Under the pieces are notes generated by a model. That model did not search any database. It was not told where the DNA came from and worked only from the letters and a program-made list of their open reading frames with translations. The translations under genes were made by a program, and so were the position numbers. This document shows positions 23,635 to 31,247 of a DNA stretch of 31,247 nt, piece by piece (within the stretch, counting starts at the first letter, position 1; every line of letters starts with the position of its first letter). The DNA is from LMUY01 sp964245075 (GTDB taxonomy: Bacteria; Pseudomonadota; Alphaproteobacteria; Acetobacterales; Acetobacteraceae), in the NCBI GenBank assembly GCA_964245075.1, contig CAXTLC010000058.1:1-31247 (forward strand), read 5' to 3'.

Positions 23635-23676
23635 CCGCCTCACCAAGCGCCCTCCCAAGGCAGGGGGATGAGGCGG
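23635..23676. repeat. Nested inverted repeat between the transglutaminase and Bcr/CflA genes
   Basis: CCGCCTCA (23635-23642) and TGAGGCGG (23669-23676) form a perfect 8-bp outer stem. The inner part contains CCCTC (23650-23654) and GGGGG (23663-23667), able to pair with one G-T wobble. It sits in a 132-nt gap between two minus-strand genes and may be a REP-like element or transcription end. The layout (outer stem plus inner C/G-run stem) recalls the element in the hpnC-hpnD gap. Confidence 0.45.
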
Positions 23677-23716
23677 GCCGCATGGTGGAACGGCGCGGCG
23701 GCATCACCACAGGTCC

Positions 23717-24565
23717 TCAAACCGGCGCCTGGGTGCTGACCGCCTGCGTGGTGCGCATCGGCTGCGGCGCCGGCCCGCGGATCCAGACGGAAGGCGGCTG
23801 CGCCTCCGCCGTGCCGTAGATGGAGCAGAACGCCACGTCCGCCGCGTCCCGCCCGGCGCCGATCCGCACCAGCCCGTCCAGCGCCGCCATCCGCGTCGGG
23901 TCGAACAGGTACCACGCGCCGCCGCCCGGCCCGCGCAGGAACGCCTCGAACACCGCGTGGAAGTCCGGCGGCTGCAACTGCCAGGCATAGGCGCTGATGT
24001 AGCGCGCCGGGATGCCCACCGCCCGGCACAGCGCGATGGCCAGGTGGGCGAAATCCCGGCACACCCCGGCCCGGTCGCCCAGCGTGTCGTAGGCGCTGGT
24101 CAGCGCGTTCGACGTGCCGGCCTGGTAGTCCACGTTGTCGCGGATCCAGTTGCAGATCGCGGTCGCCCGCTGGTGCCCGGCCGGCTCGTGGCCGAACTGC
24201 CGGTTGGCGAAGCGGCTCAGCCGGTCGGATTGGCAGTACCGGCTGGCGTTCAGGTACGGCAGCACTTCCATCGGCAGCGACCCGGCGGCGATCTCCGTCA
24301 CGGCCGTCGGGTCCAGCATCAGCGGGTCGAGCGCCACCGTCGCCTCGTAATCCACCGTCAGCTCCCCCGCCGGGACCAGGAAGCGCAGGAAGCGGTTGCA
24401 GCTCTCCACCGTCTCGAAGCGGTCCGGCTCGCCCAGCGCGGGCGCCGTGGTGAGCGTCTCGGACAGCACGCGCTGCCGCGGGAAGCGCGCCGCCTCCAGG
24501 TTGAACACGAACGGCGTCAACGTCGCCACCTTGTAGCGCAGCTTGCAGCCGATGGTGAATTCCAC
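23717..24565 (-). CDS. Transglutaminase-like cysteine peptidase family protein
   Basis: This protein has a transglutaminase-like fold with a Cys-His-Asp triad: GVCRDFAHLAIALCRAVGIPARY (C near 167), DFHAVFEAFL (H near 202) and YLFDPTRM (D near 222). The N-terminal ~120 residues (IGCKLRYKVATLTPFVFNLEA) form the beta-rich domain usual for this bacterial subfamily. Two starts are possible: a TTG at 24574, overlapping the ftsK stop as TTGA, and a GTG at 24565. I prefer the GTG (282 aa) because AGGA lies 9 nt before it. Members probably act as proteases or amidases; no substrate is known. Confidence 0.82.
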   Translation of the reverse strand: MEFTIGCKLRYKVATLTPFVFNLEAARFPRQRVLSETLTTAPALGEPDRFETVESCNRFLRFLVPAGELTVDYEATVALDPLMLDPTAVTEIAAGSLPMEVLPYLNASRYCQSDRLSRFANRQFGHEPAGHQRATAICNWIRDNVDYQAGTSNALTSAYDTLGDRAGVCRDFAHLAIALCRAVGIPARYISAYAWQLQPPDFHAVFEAFLRGPGGGAWYLFDPTRMAALDGLVRIGAGRDAADVAFCSIYGTAEAQPPSVWIRGPAPQPMRTTQAVSTQAPV

Positions 24566-24570
24566 GTGCT

Positions 24571-27039
24571 TCAATCCTCGTCGTGGTTGGTGCGGCGAAC
24601 CAGGACCTCGCGCTTGCCGACATGGTTGGGGGCGCTGACGATGCCCTCCTTCTCCATCTGCTCGATCAACTTGGCGGCGCGGTTGTAGCCGATGTTGAGG
24701 TGGCGCTGGATGAACGACGTGCTGGCCTTGCCCTCGCGGGAGATCACGTCCACCGCCTGGTCGAACAGGGATTTCTCCCCGTCCGACGCGCCGGCGATGC
24801 CGGACAGCGCCGGCGCGTCCTCGCCGTCCGGCGTTTGCGTCACGTCATCCAGGTACGCGGGCTCGCCCTGCTCGCGCAGGAACGCCACCACGTCCTCCAC
24901 CTCGCGGTCGGACACGAACGGGCCGTGCACGCGGCCGATGCGCCCGCCCCCCTGCATGTAAAGCATGTCGCCCTGGCCCAGGAGCTGCTCCGACCCCTGC
25001 TCGCCCAGGATGGTGCGGCTGTCGAACTTGCTGATCACGGTGAAGGAGATGCGGGTCGGGAAGTTGGCCTTGATGGTGCCGGTGATCACGTCGACGGACG
25101 GCCGCTGCGTCGCCATCACCACGTGGATGCCGGCGGCGCGCGCCATCTGCGCCAGCCGCTGCACCGCCGCCTCGATCTCCTTGCCGGCGACCATCATCAG
25201 GTCCGCCATCTCGTCGATCACCACCACCAGGAACGGCAGCTTCTCCAGCGTCAGCGGATGCTCCTCGAACATCGGCTTGCCGGTCTCGGCGTCGAACCCG
25301 GTCTGCACCCGGCGGGTCACCACCTCGCCGCGCGCCTGCGCCTCCTCCACCCGCTCGTTGTAGCCGCCGACGTTGCGCACCCCCAACTGGCTCATGTTGC
25401 GGTAGCGCCGCTCCATCTCCCGCACCGTCCATTTCAGCGCGGTGACGGCCTTGGCCGGCTCCGTCACCACCGGCGCCATCAGGTGAGGGATGCCGTCGTA
25501 CACCGACAATTCCAGCATCTTCGGGTCGATCAGGATCAGCCGGCATTCCTCCGGGCTGAGCCGGTACAGCAGGCTCAGGATCATCGCGTTGATGCCGACC
25601 GACTTGCCGGAGCCGGTGGTGCCGGCCACCAGCAGGTGCGGCATGCGCGCCAGGTCGGCCAGGATCGGCTCGCCGCCGATGTCCTTGCCCAGGGCGAGCG
25701 CCAGGCGGCCCGGGTGCTTGTCCCACGCGTCGGAGCCGAACAGGTCGGACAGGTACACCGTTTCCCGCTTGGCGTTCGGCACCTCGATGCCGATCACGTT
25801 GCGGCCGGGCACGGTGGCGATGCGCACGGCGGTGACGGACATGGACCGCGCCACGTCGTCCGCCAGGCCGATCACCCGGGCGGAGCGGATGCCGGGCGCC
25901 GGCTCCAGCTCGTAGAGGGTGACCACCGGGCCGGGCCGGATCTCCCGGATGACGCCTTGCACGCCGTACTCGTCCAGCACGGATTCCAGCAACCGGGCGT
26001 TGGCCTGCAACGCGTCCTCGCTCGGCCCGGTGCCGGCGCGGGCGGGGGCGGGCTTCAGCAAGGAAAGTGGCGGCAGCCGCCACTGGCCCGGCCCGTCCCC
26101 CGGCAGCGTCAGGCTGGGCTGGTGCACGGGCGGCGGGGCGGGTTTGCGAACGGGCAGGTTGATGCGCGCCAGCGCAGGGGGGGCTGCGGCGGGCTGTTCC
26201 GCCGGAACGGGGACCACGGCTGCTTCCGGCGCCCGCACCGCGCGTGCCGGGCGGGCGGGCAACGGGCGCGCGGGCGGAGGAGCGGAGGGCCGTGGAGTGA
26301 TCTCCGGCTCCAGCTCCGGCTCCGGCAGGGCGGCAGCGGCCGGACGACGCCGGACGATGGCCAGCAAAGCAGGCAGCCGCCCGAGCAGGCCCGCGGCCCG
26401 GCGCCCCGCCTCCCCGCCCAATTGGCCGCCCTGGACCAGCGCGCCGCTGGCAACCCGCCCGCCCGCGCGCCATTCCCCCGCCGAAAGCCCGAGCGACGCC
26501 CAGAACAGCAGCGCCCCCGCCGCCAGCCCGGCGGCGATGGCCGCAACGGCGCCCAGCGGGCCGAGCACCGACTGCGCCCAGCCGATGGCCGACTGCGACA
26601 CGGCGGTGCCGATCGCCCCGCCCGGCCCCGCTGGGGCCGGCCAAGAGGACGGCAGCGGCAGGAGGGCGGCCAGTCCTGCCAGCACCGGCAGCGCCGCCAG
26701 CATGCTGGCGAACCGGGCCGCGAGGCTGCCCAGCCCGCGATGCGAGGCGATGCGCCACGCCCAGGCGAGCCACGCCACGCCGGGCAGCACCGCAGCCATG
26801 CCGAAGCCTTGCAGCAGCAGGTCCGCCGCGACCGATCCTGCCGGCCCGGCCAGGTTGGTCGCCGAACGGGAGGTGGCGGTGTCCAACGACGGGTCGAGCG
26901 GGTTGTAGCAGGCCAACGCGATCAGCAGCGCCACCCCGGACAGCCCGAGCACGATCCCGCCGACCTCCGCCAGGCGCCGCCCGACCAGGGTGCGGATGGC
27001 GGGCGAGGCAAGCCGGCGGGCCGGAACGGTGGCAGACAT
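24571..27039 (-). CDS. ftsK: DNA translocase FtsK
   Basis: FtsK sits at the division septum and pumps chromosomal DNA toward dif for XerCD recombination. The protein (822 aa) has about four N-terminal membrane helices within residues ~25-185 and a proline/alanine-rich linker to ~330. The RecA-like motor has Walker A AGTTGSGKSVGINA (~470) and Walker B PFLVVVIDEMADLMMV (~600). A C-terminal winged-helix gamma domain (ASTSFIQRHLNIGYNRAAKLIEQME) reads KOPS. The linker is short compared with E. coli, as in many alphaproteobacteria. The ATG at 27039 has GGGAGG upstream. Confidence 0.96.
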   Translation of the reverse strand: MSATVPARRLASPAIRTLVGRRLAEVGGIVLGLSGVALLIALACYNPLDPSLDTATSRSATNLAGPAGSVAADLLLQGFGMAAVLPGVAWLAWAWRIASHRGLGSLAARFASMLAALPVLAGLAALLPLPSSWPAPAGPGGAIGTAVSQSAIGWAQSVLGPLGAVAAIAAGLAAGALLFWASLGLSAGEWRAGGRVASGALVQGGQLGGEAGRRAAGLLGRLPALLAIVRRRPAAAALPEPELEPEITPRPSAPPPARPLPARPARAVRAPEAAVVPVPAEQPAAAPPALARINLPVRKPAPPPVHQPSLTLPGDGPGQWRLPPLSLLKPAPARAGTGPSEDALQANARLLESVLDEYGVQGVIREIRPGPVVTLYELEPAPGIRSARVIGLADDVARSMSVTAVRIATVPGRNVIGIEVPNAKRETVYLSDLFGSDAWDKHPGRLALALGKDIGGEPILADLARMPHLLVAGTTGSGKSVGINAMILSLLYRLSPEECRLILIDPKMLELSVYDGIPHLMAPVVTEPAKAVTALKWTVREMERRYRNMSQLGVRNVGGYNERVEEAQARGEVVTRRVQTGFDAETGKPMFEEHPLTLEKLPFLVVVIDEMADLMMVAGKEIEAAVQRLAQMARAAGIHVVMATQRPSVDVITGTIKANFPTRISFTVISKFDSRTILGEQGSEQLLGQGDMLYMQGGGRIGRVHGPFVSDREVEDVVAFLREQGEPAYLDDVTQTPDGEDAPALSGIAGASDGEKSLFDQAVDVISREGKASTSFIQRHLNIGYNRAAKLIEQMEKEGIVSAPNHVGKREVLVRRTNHDED

Positions 27040-27133
27040 GGTCAGGGCCTCCCGCCCGTCCGGGTTCGGACGGAGCTATAGCGTGGAAGCGCCGGAACCA
27101 GAATGGCAAAAGCCACGGCTGGGCAGGGCTGTT

Positions 27134-27185
27134 GCATCTGGCCGATGCGTCTGGCCCATGCGTCTGGCCCATGCGTCTGGCCGAG
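27134..27185. repeat. Four tandem copies of a 13-bp unit
   Basis: The unit GCGTCTGGCCCAT is present in four adjacent copies: two exact at 27147-27159 and 27160-27172, flanked by diverged copies at 27134-27146 (GCATCTGGCCGAT) and 27173-27185 (GCGTCTGGCCGAG). It lies in the 229-nt gap between the divergent ftsK and amidohydrolase genes. The unit length is not a multiple of three and no convincing gene covers it. It may be a variable-number repeat or an array of protein-binding sites. Confidence 0.8.
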
Positions 27186-27268
27186 CAGGTTCTTGAGGCA
27201 GGCCAGGCGGCGCGCGTGGCCGGATCGGGACATCGTGAACGGCAAGCGCTTCCTGGCACAGGGTTTGT

Positions 27269-28921
27269 ATGACGGTGCTCGGTCAGACAAGGCAGCCGCG
27301 CATGCACCCCTATGCCGACATTCTCGTCGAGGGCCGGATCTTCCGTGGCCTGCGGGAGGGCTTCGCCGAGGCGGTGGCGGTCGCGGGTGGCCGCGTCGTC
27401 GCTTGCGGCACGCGGAACGCGGTACGCCCGTTCGCGGGCGCCGCGACCCGGCGGGTTGACCTGGACGGCCGCGTCGCCGTTGCGGCCTTCAACGACGCGC
27501 ACCAGCACCTGCTGCCGCTCGGCCTGAGCATGACGCAGGTGAACCTCCGCCCCGAGGTGGTCCGCACGCTGGACGGCCTGCTCGCCAGCTTGCGGGACGG
27601 GGCCGCACGCACCCCGCGGGGCGAGTGGGTGCAGGGCCGCGGCTACGACCATGCCGAACTCGACATCGGCCGCCATCCGACCCTGGAGGAGTTGACGGCG
27701 GCGGTGCCGGAGCATCCGGTGTTCATCGTGCGCGCCTGCGGCCACATGGGCGTCGCCAACGCGGCCGCGTTGCGCCTGGCAGGAATCGGCCACAACACGC
27801 CGGACCCGGAAGGCGGCGTCATCGGGCGCCGGGCCAGCGGGCTGACGGGGCTGTTGCAGGAGCGGGCGATGCGGCTGATCAGGGACTGCATCCCCGAGCC
27901 CTCCGACGCGGCCCTGGTCGACGCGATCGAGCGCGCGGGCCGGCACATGAACGCACTGGGCTTCACCGCCGTCATGGACGCCAATGTCGGGATGGTGGCG
28001 GGAATGCGGGAGATCGCCGCCTACCACGCCGCGCAGGCCGCCGGGCGGCTGCCGGTGCGGACATGGCTCTGCCTCGCCGGCAACCCGGAGGGCATCGGCG
28101 GCGCGGCGTGGGACGCGGGCATCCGGCCGATGGACGGCGACGCGATGCTGCGCTTCGGGGCGATGAAAGTGTTCGCGGACGGCTCGGCCGGCGGGCTGAC
28201 CGCGGCGATGTCGGAGCCGTATGTTCAGGGCGGCACCGGCGTGTTCTGCTTCCCGGAGGAAACGATGCACGCCCTCCTCGCCCGCTACCACGGTCAGGGT
28301 TGGCAACTCGCCATCCACGCCATCGGCGACGCCGCGATCGAGCAGGTGCTGTCCGGCATGGAGGCGGCGGACAGCGCGGAAAGCCCGGTGGCTGGGCGGC
28401 GGCACCGCATCGAGCATTGCGGCTTCCTCACGCCGGGTCAGCGCGCCCGGATGGCGGCGCGGGGGATCGAGCCGGTGCCGCAGCCGATCTTCATGCACGA
28501 GTTCGGCGACACCTACGTCGCCAACCTGGGTCCGCAGCGCGCCGCCGCCGCCTACCCGATGCGGAGCTGGCTCGCTGCGGGGCAGCATCCGGCGGCCAGT
28601 TCGGACGCGCCAGTCTCCTCCACCGATCCGTTCCAGAACATCTATGCCATGGTCACCCGCCGCACGGGCAAGGGCACCGTGCTCGGGGCGGACGAAGCGC
28701 TCACCGTGGCCGAGGCGGTCCACTGCCTGACCTGGTGCGGCGCCTACACCCAGTTCGCGGAAACCGAGCGTGGCCGGCTGCTGCCCGGCATGCTGGCCGA
28801 CCTGACGGTGCTGTCGCAGGACATCTTCCACGCCGATCCGTCCGTGATCCGCGATACCGCGGCCGACTTGGTGCTGCTTGCCGGGCGGCCCGTGTTCGAC
28901 CGCCACGGCGCGCTCGCGTGA
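27269..28921 (+). CDS. YtcJ-like metal-dependent amidohydrolase
   Basis: This is an amidohydrolase-superfamily enzyme (550 aa) of the YtcJ/AepA group that hydrolyses amide or similar bonds using one or two metal ions. The first metal motif is NDAHQH (H78, H80). Later ligands appear in QLAIHAIGDAAIEQVL and RIEHCGF, and a final aspartate in ASSDAPVSSTDPF. No signal peptide is seen, so it is cytosolic. Two starts are possible: ATG at 27269 with AGGG 5 nt upstream (used here) and ATG at 27302 with AAGG 9 nt upstream. Its stop overlaps the permease start (TGATG), so it probably processes a compound imported by that transporter. The substrate is unknown. Confidence 0.85.
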   Translation: MTVLGQTRQPRMHPYADILVEGRIFRGLREGFAEAVAVAGGRVVACGTRNAVRPFAGAATRRVDLDGRVAVAAFNDAHQHLLPLGLSMTQVNLRPEVVRTLDGLLASLRDGAARTPRGEWVQGRGYDHAELDIGRHPTLEELTAAVPEHPVFIVRACGHMGVANAAALRLAGIGHNTPDPEGGVIGRRASGLTGLLQERAMRLIRDCIPEPSDAALVDAIERAGRHMNALGFTAVMDANVGMVAGMREIAAYHAAQAAGRLPVRTWLCLAGNPEGIGGAAWDAGIRPMDGDAMLRFGAMKVFADGSAGGLTAAMSEPYVQGGTGVFCFPEETMHALLARYHGQGWQLAIHAIGDAAIEQVLSGMEAADSAESPVAGRRHRIEHCGFLTPGQRARMAARGIEPVPQPIFMHEFGDTYVANLGPQRAAAAYPMRSWLAAGQHPAASSDAPVSSTDPFQNIYAMVTRRTGKGTVLGADEALTVAEAVHCLTWCGAYTQFAETERGRLLPGMLADLTVLSQDIFHADPSVIRDTAADLVLLAGRPVFDRHGALA

Positions 28922-29859
28922 TGTGGCGCCAGGCCGGCCAGCGCCTGCTGCTGGCCATCCCGGTGCTGATCGGCGTGCTGCTGATCGGTTTCCTGCTGAT
29001 CCAGATCGTCCCTACCGATCCTGCCGCCGTGCGCGCCGGCCCCATGGCGACGGCCGAGGTGGTGGCCGCGATCCGCGGCGACCTCGGCCTGGACCAGCCG
29101 CTGCCGTTGCAGTTCGGCCGCTACCTCCTGCGGCTGCTGCATGGCGACCTGGGCGTGTCCATCATCAACAACGTCCCCGTCGCGGCCGAACTGGGCAACA
29201 CCGTGGGACCGACCGCCGAGCTGATGGTGGCCGCGCTGGTCTGGGCCGCCCCGCTCGGCGTCCTGCTGGGCACCGTCGCCGCGGTGAAGCGCGGGCGCTG
29301 GCCGGACCACGCGGTGATGGCGGTGGGCGTGGCGGGCGTATCGGTGCCGGTGTTCTTTGTCGGCCTGGTGCTGATCTGGCTGGTGGGCTTCCAGTGGCAG
29401 TTGCTGCCGTTCACCGGGCGGGCGGGGCCGCTGTGGACGTTAGGGGGCCTGCAATCGGTGGCGCTCCCCGCCATCACGCTGGGGGCCGTGTTTGTCGGCC
29501 CGGTCGCGCGCATGACCCGCTCCTCCGTGCTCGACACGCTGCGCGCCGACTACGTCCGCACCGCCCGCGCCAAGGGCCTGACGGAGCGCGCCGTGGTCGT
29601 GCGCCACGCCTTGCGCAACGCATTGATCCCCGTGGTCACCCTGATCGGGCTGCAGACAGGTTTCCTGCTGGGCGGCGCGGTGGTGACGGAGACGATCTTC
29701 TCCTGGCCCGGCATCGGCCGCCTCGCCGTTGGCGCCATCATGTCGTCCGACTTCCCGATGGCGCAGGGCACGATCCTGGTGCTGTCCGCCGGGTTCATCC
29801 TGGTGAACCTCGCCGTGGACCTGCTCAGCACCTCCCTGGACCCGCGCGTGCGGAGTTGA
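28921..29859 (+). CDS. Dpp/Opp-type ABC transporter permease (DppB-like)
   Basis: This inner-membrane permease (312 aa) of a peptide/nickel/opine-type importer begins with a typical first helix (LLLAIPVLIGVLLIGFLLIQIVP). It continues with GDLGLDQPLPLQFGRYLLRLLHGDLG, a family signature. The EAA-like cytoplasmic loop for the ATPase is in DYVRTARAKGLTERAVVVRHALRNALIPVVT. The C-terminal helices include GGAVVTETIFSWPGIGRL. The ATG at 28921 shares one base with the amidohydrolase stop. It pairs with the next gene to form the membrane channel; ATPase genes are not in the window and may follow. Confidence 0.93.
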   Translation: MWRQAGQRLLLAIPVLIGVLLIGFLLIQIVPTDPAAVRAGPMATAEVVAAIRGDLGLDQPLPLQFGRYLLRLLHGDLGVSIINNVPVAAELGNTVGPTAELMVAALVWAAPLGVLLGTVAAVKRGRWPDHAVMAVGVAGVSVPVFFVGLVLIWLVGFQWQLLPFTGRAGPLWTLGGLQSVALPAITLGAVFVGPVARMTRSSVLDTLRADYVRTARAKGLTERAVVVRHALRNALIPVVTLIGLQTGFLLGGAVVTETIFSWPGIGRLAVGAIMSSDFPMAQGTILVLSAGFILVNLAVDLLSTSLDPRVRS

Positions 29860-30674
29860 GGCGGCTGCTGCGCAGCAAGGCCGGGCTGGCGGCGCTGCTG
29901 GCGATGGCGGCCGTCGTGCTCCTGGCGCTGCTCGCCCCCGTGCTGGCGCCGACCGACCCGGCGGACAACGACCTGTCGCTCGCAATGGCCCCGCCGGGCG
30001 CCGGGCTTTGGCTGGGTGCGGACGACCAGGGGCGCGACCTGGTCACCCGCGTGCTGTTCGGCCTGCGCCTAACCCTGCTGATCGGCGGTGCGGCCGTGGG
30101 CCTGGGCGGTGCGGCGGGTGCGTTTGTCGGCTTGCTGGCCGCGTTCTTCCCCCGGGCAGACGGCGCGCTGATGCGCTGCATGGACGTGCTGCTGTCGTTC
30201 CCGGCCATCCTGTTCGGCCTCGCCATCGCCGCCATCCTGGGCCCGGGCGTGCCTGCCGTGGTGCTGGCGCTGTCGGTGGCGACGGTGCCGCTGACGGCGC
30301 GCATCGCCCGCGCCGCCGCCAGCGTGGAGATGGGACGCGACTACATCGAGGCCGCACGCGCCACCGGCGCCGCGAACGGCCGGCTGATCTGGCGCCACCT
30401 GCTGCCGAACTGCGCTTCCGCCCTGCTGGTGTTCGCGGCGCTGCGGTTCGGCCAGGTGATCCTGCTCGGCGCCGGGCTGTCGTTCCTCGGCTTGGGGGCA
30501 CAGCCGCCGACGGCGGAATTGGGCGCCATGGCGTCGGCCGGGCGCAACTTCCTGTTCTTCGCCCCGCACATCGCCATCGTGCCGTGCGCCGCCATCGTGG
30601 TGGTGGTGCTGGCATGCAACGTGCTCGGAGATGCCCTGCGGGATGCGCTGGACCCACGCAGCCCCGGGGGGTGA
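29856..30674 (+). CDS. Dpp/Opp-type ABC transporter permease (DppC-like)
   Basis: This is the second permease subunit (272 aa). The first helix is AALLAMAAVVLLALLAPVLAP, followed by GLWLGADDQGRDLVTRVLFGLR, a DppC-family signature. The EAA-type loop is in MGRDYIEAARATGAANGRLIWRHLLPN and the C-terminal LGAGLSFLGLGAQPPTAELGAM is strongly conserved. The start is a TTG at 29856 forming a TTGA overlap with the upstream stop; no ATG or GTG lies in frame nearby. A GGAG directly precedes it, so translation probably depends on coupling. Confidence 0.92.
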   Translation: MRRLLRSKAGLAALLAMAAVVLLALLAPVLAPTDPADNDLSLAMAPPGAGLWLGADDQGRDLVTRVLFGLRLTLLIGGAAVGLGGAAGAFVGLLAAFFPRADGALMRCMDVLLSFPAILFGLAIAAILGPGVPAVVLALSVATVPLTARIARAAASVEMGRDYIEAARATGAANGRLIWRHLLPNCASALLVFAALRFGQVILLGAGLSFLGLGAQPPTAELGAMASAGRNFLFFAPHIAIVPCAAIVVVVLACNVLGDALRDALDPRSPGG

Positions 30675-30676
30675 CG

Positions 30677-31247
30677 ATGACGCGATTGCTGCTGGCCGCC
30701 GCCGCCCTGGCCGCCTTGGCCGCGCCGGTCCGCGCACAAACCGCGCCGCCGGGCACGCTCGTGCTGCTGCGCACGATCGACAGCGACAATTACGATCCCG
30801 CCCGATCCACGGCGCGGTCCGCCGGGGAGGTGCTGAACTTTCTCGGCGACACGCTGACCTCGCTGGATTGGGACATGAAAACCGTCCGCCCCGGCCTGGC
30901 AAAAAGCTGGGAGGTGAGCGCCGACGGCAAGACATACACCTTCCACCTGCGCGACGACGTCACGTTCTGCGACGGCCGCAAGATGACCGCCGACGACGTG
31001 GCTTACACCATCAAGCGCTTCGTCGATCCCGCCACCCGGTCTCCCGTGCGCTGGCGCGCCGGCCCGGTGAAGGACGTGCGCGCGGTGGACCCGGCCACGG
31101 TCGAGTACGAGTTGACCGATCCGTTCAACGAGTTGCCGTTGCAGCTCAGCCTGTTCTTCCTCACGATCGTGGACAGGCACTCGGTCGAGACGCTGGGCGC
31201 CAACTTCGGCGTGCAGGGCTTCAACGGCACCGGTCCGTTCTGCTGGG
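30677..31247 (+). CDS. ABC transporter substrate-binding protein (peptide/nickel type), 3' end cut
   Basis: This is the periplasmic binding protein of the importer encoded by the two preceding genes (SBP_bac_5 family). A signal peptide is clear: MTRLLLAAAALAALAAPVRA, with cleavage likely after ARA-type VRA at residue 20. The mature part contains LAKSWEVSADGKTYTFHLRDDVTFCDGR, the family signature, and KMTADDVAYTIKRF. The ATG at 30677 follows the upstream stop by 2 nt, with GGGGGG about 6 nt before it. Only about 190 residues are visible; the C-terminus runs past the window. The ligand is unknown. Confidence 0.92.
   Translation, partial: MTRLLLAAAALAALAAPVRAQTAPPGTLVLLRTIDSDNYDPARSTARSAGEVLNFLGDTLTSLDWDMKTVRPGLAKSWEVSADGKTYTFHLRDDVTFCDGRKMTADDVAYTIKRFVDPATRSPVRWRAGPVKDVRAVDPATVEYELTDPFNELPLQLSLFFLTIVDRHSVETLGANFGVQGFNGTGPFCW

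Noticed and set aside
24583..27081. An 832-codon plus-strand frame opposite ftsK
   Set aside because: FtsK is unmistakable on the minus strand; the antisense frame has low-complexity composition and no motif.
27134..27185. CRISPR array
   Set aside because: The units are 13 bp and directly adjacent, with no spacers and no cas genes.
24845..28906. A 1353-codon minus-strand frame crossing ftsK and the amidohydrolase
   Set aside because: It crosses two well-supported genes in the wrong frame or strand and has no domain content.

Overview
The window is a GC-rich chromosomal segment with long shadow ORFs opposite almost every gene, short Shine-Dalgarno sites and many GTG/TTG starts. Gene content points to an alphaproteobacterium, most likely Rhodospirillales/Acetobacteraceae: a full hpn hopanoid locus next to ispA and ispH, and an FtsK, Bcr/CflA, DoxX and Dpp-type background. 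The family assignment is an inference from layout and composition, not a sequence match.

Region 1 (58-13039) is a hopanoid locus. A minus-strand operon reads from about 13039 down to 3365: lipoprotein alpha/beta hydrolase, hpnA (NAD-dependent epimerase-like), hpnB (GT2), hpnC, hpnD, hpnE (the three squalene-forming enzymes), shc/hpnF (squalene-hopene cyclase), hpnG (nucleosidase) and an agmatinase-like ureohydrolase. Most junctions are 4-nt overlaps or gaps under 25 nt; the one long gap (hpnD-hpnC, 106 nt) holds a nested hairpin. ispH and hpnH lie on the plus strand and converge on the operon's end; ispA is divergent from ispH. Together they encode supply of isoprenoid precursors (IspH, IspA) and FPP to presqualene diphosphate, hydroxysqualene, squalene, hopene, adenosylhopane and ribosylhopane.

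Region 2 (13231-20391) is a surface-polysaccharide block: a 1234-aa protein with N-terminal NPDV-type repeats plus WbsX-like, GT4 and GT2 domains, then rmlB-rmlA-rmlC-rmlD for dTDP-L-rhamnose, each overlapping the next by 4 nt.

Region 3 (20381-27039) is housekeeping: an RluA-family pseudouridine synthase, a TrmH/SpoU RNA methyltransferase, a DoxX membrane protein with a Bcr/CflA exporter, a transglutaminase-like protein and the FtsK DNA translocase.

Region 4 (27134-31247) begins with a four-copy 13-bp tandem repeat, then an operon of a YtcJ-like amidohydrolase, two Dpp/Opp-type permeases and a substrate-binding protein cut by the window end.

No RNA genes, insertion sequences, integrases or CRISPR arrays were seen. 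No gene-free stretch exceeds 300 bases. The least explained items are the ureohydrolase and lipoprotein hydrolase bracketing the hpn operon, the palindromes before ispH and rmlB, the nested hairpins and the fused glycosyltransferase. I found no clear evidence of a wholly new system.
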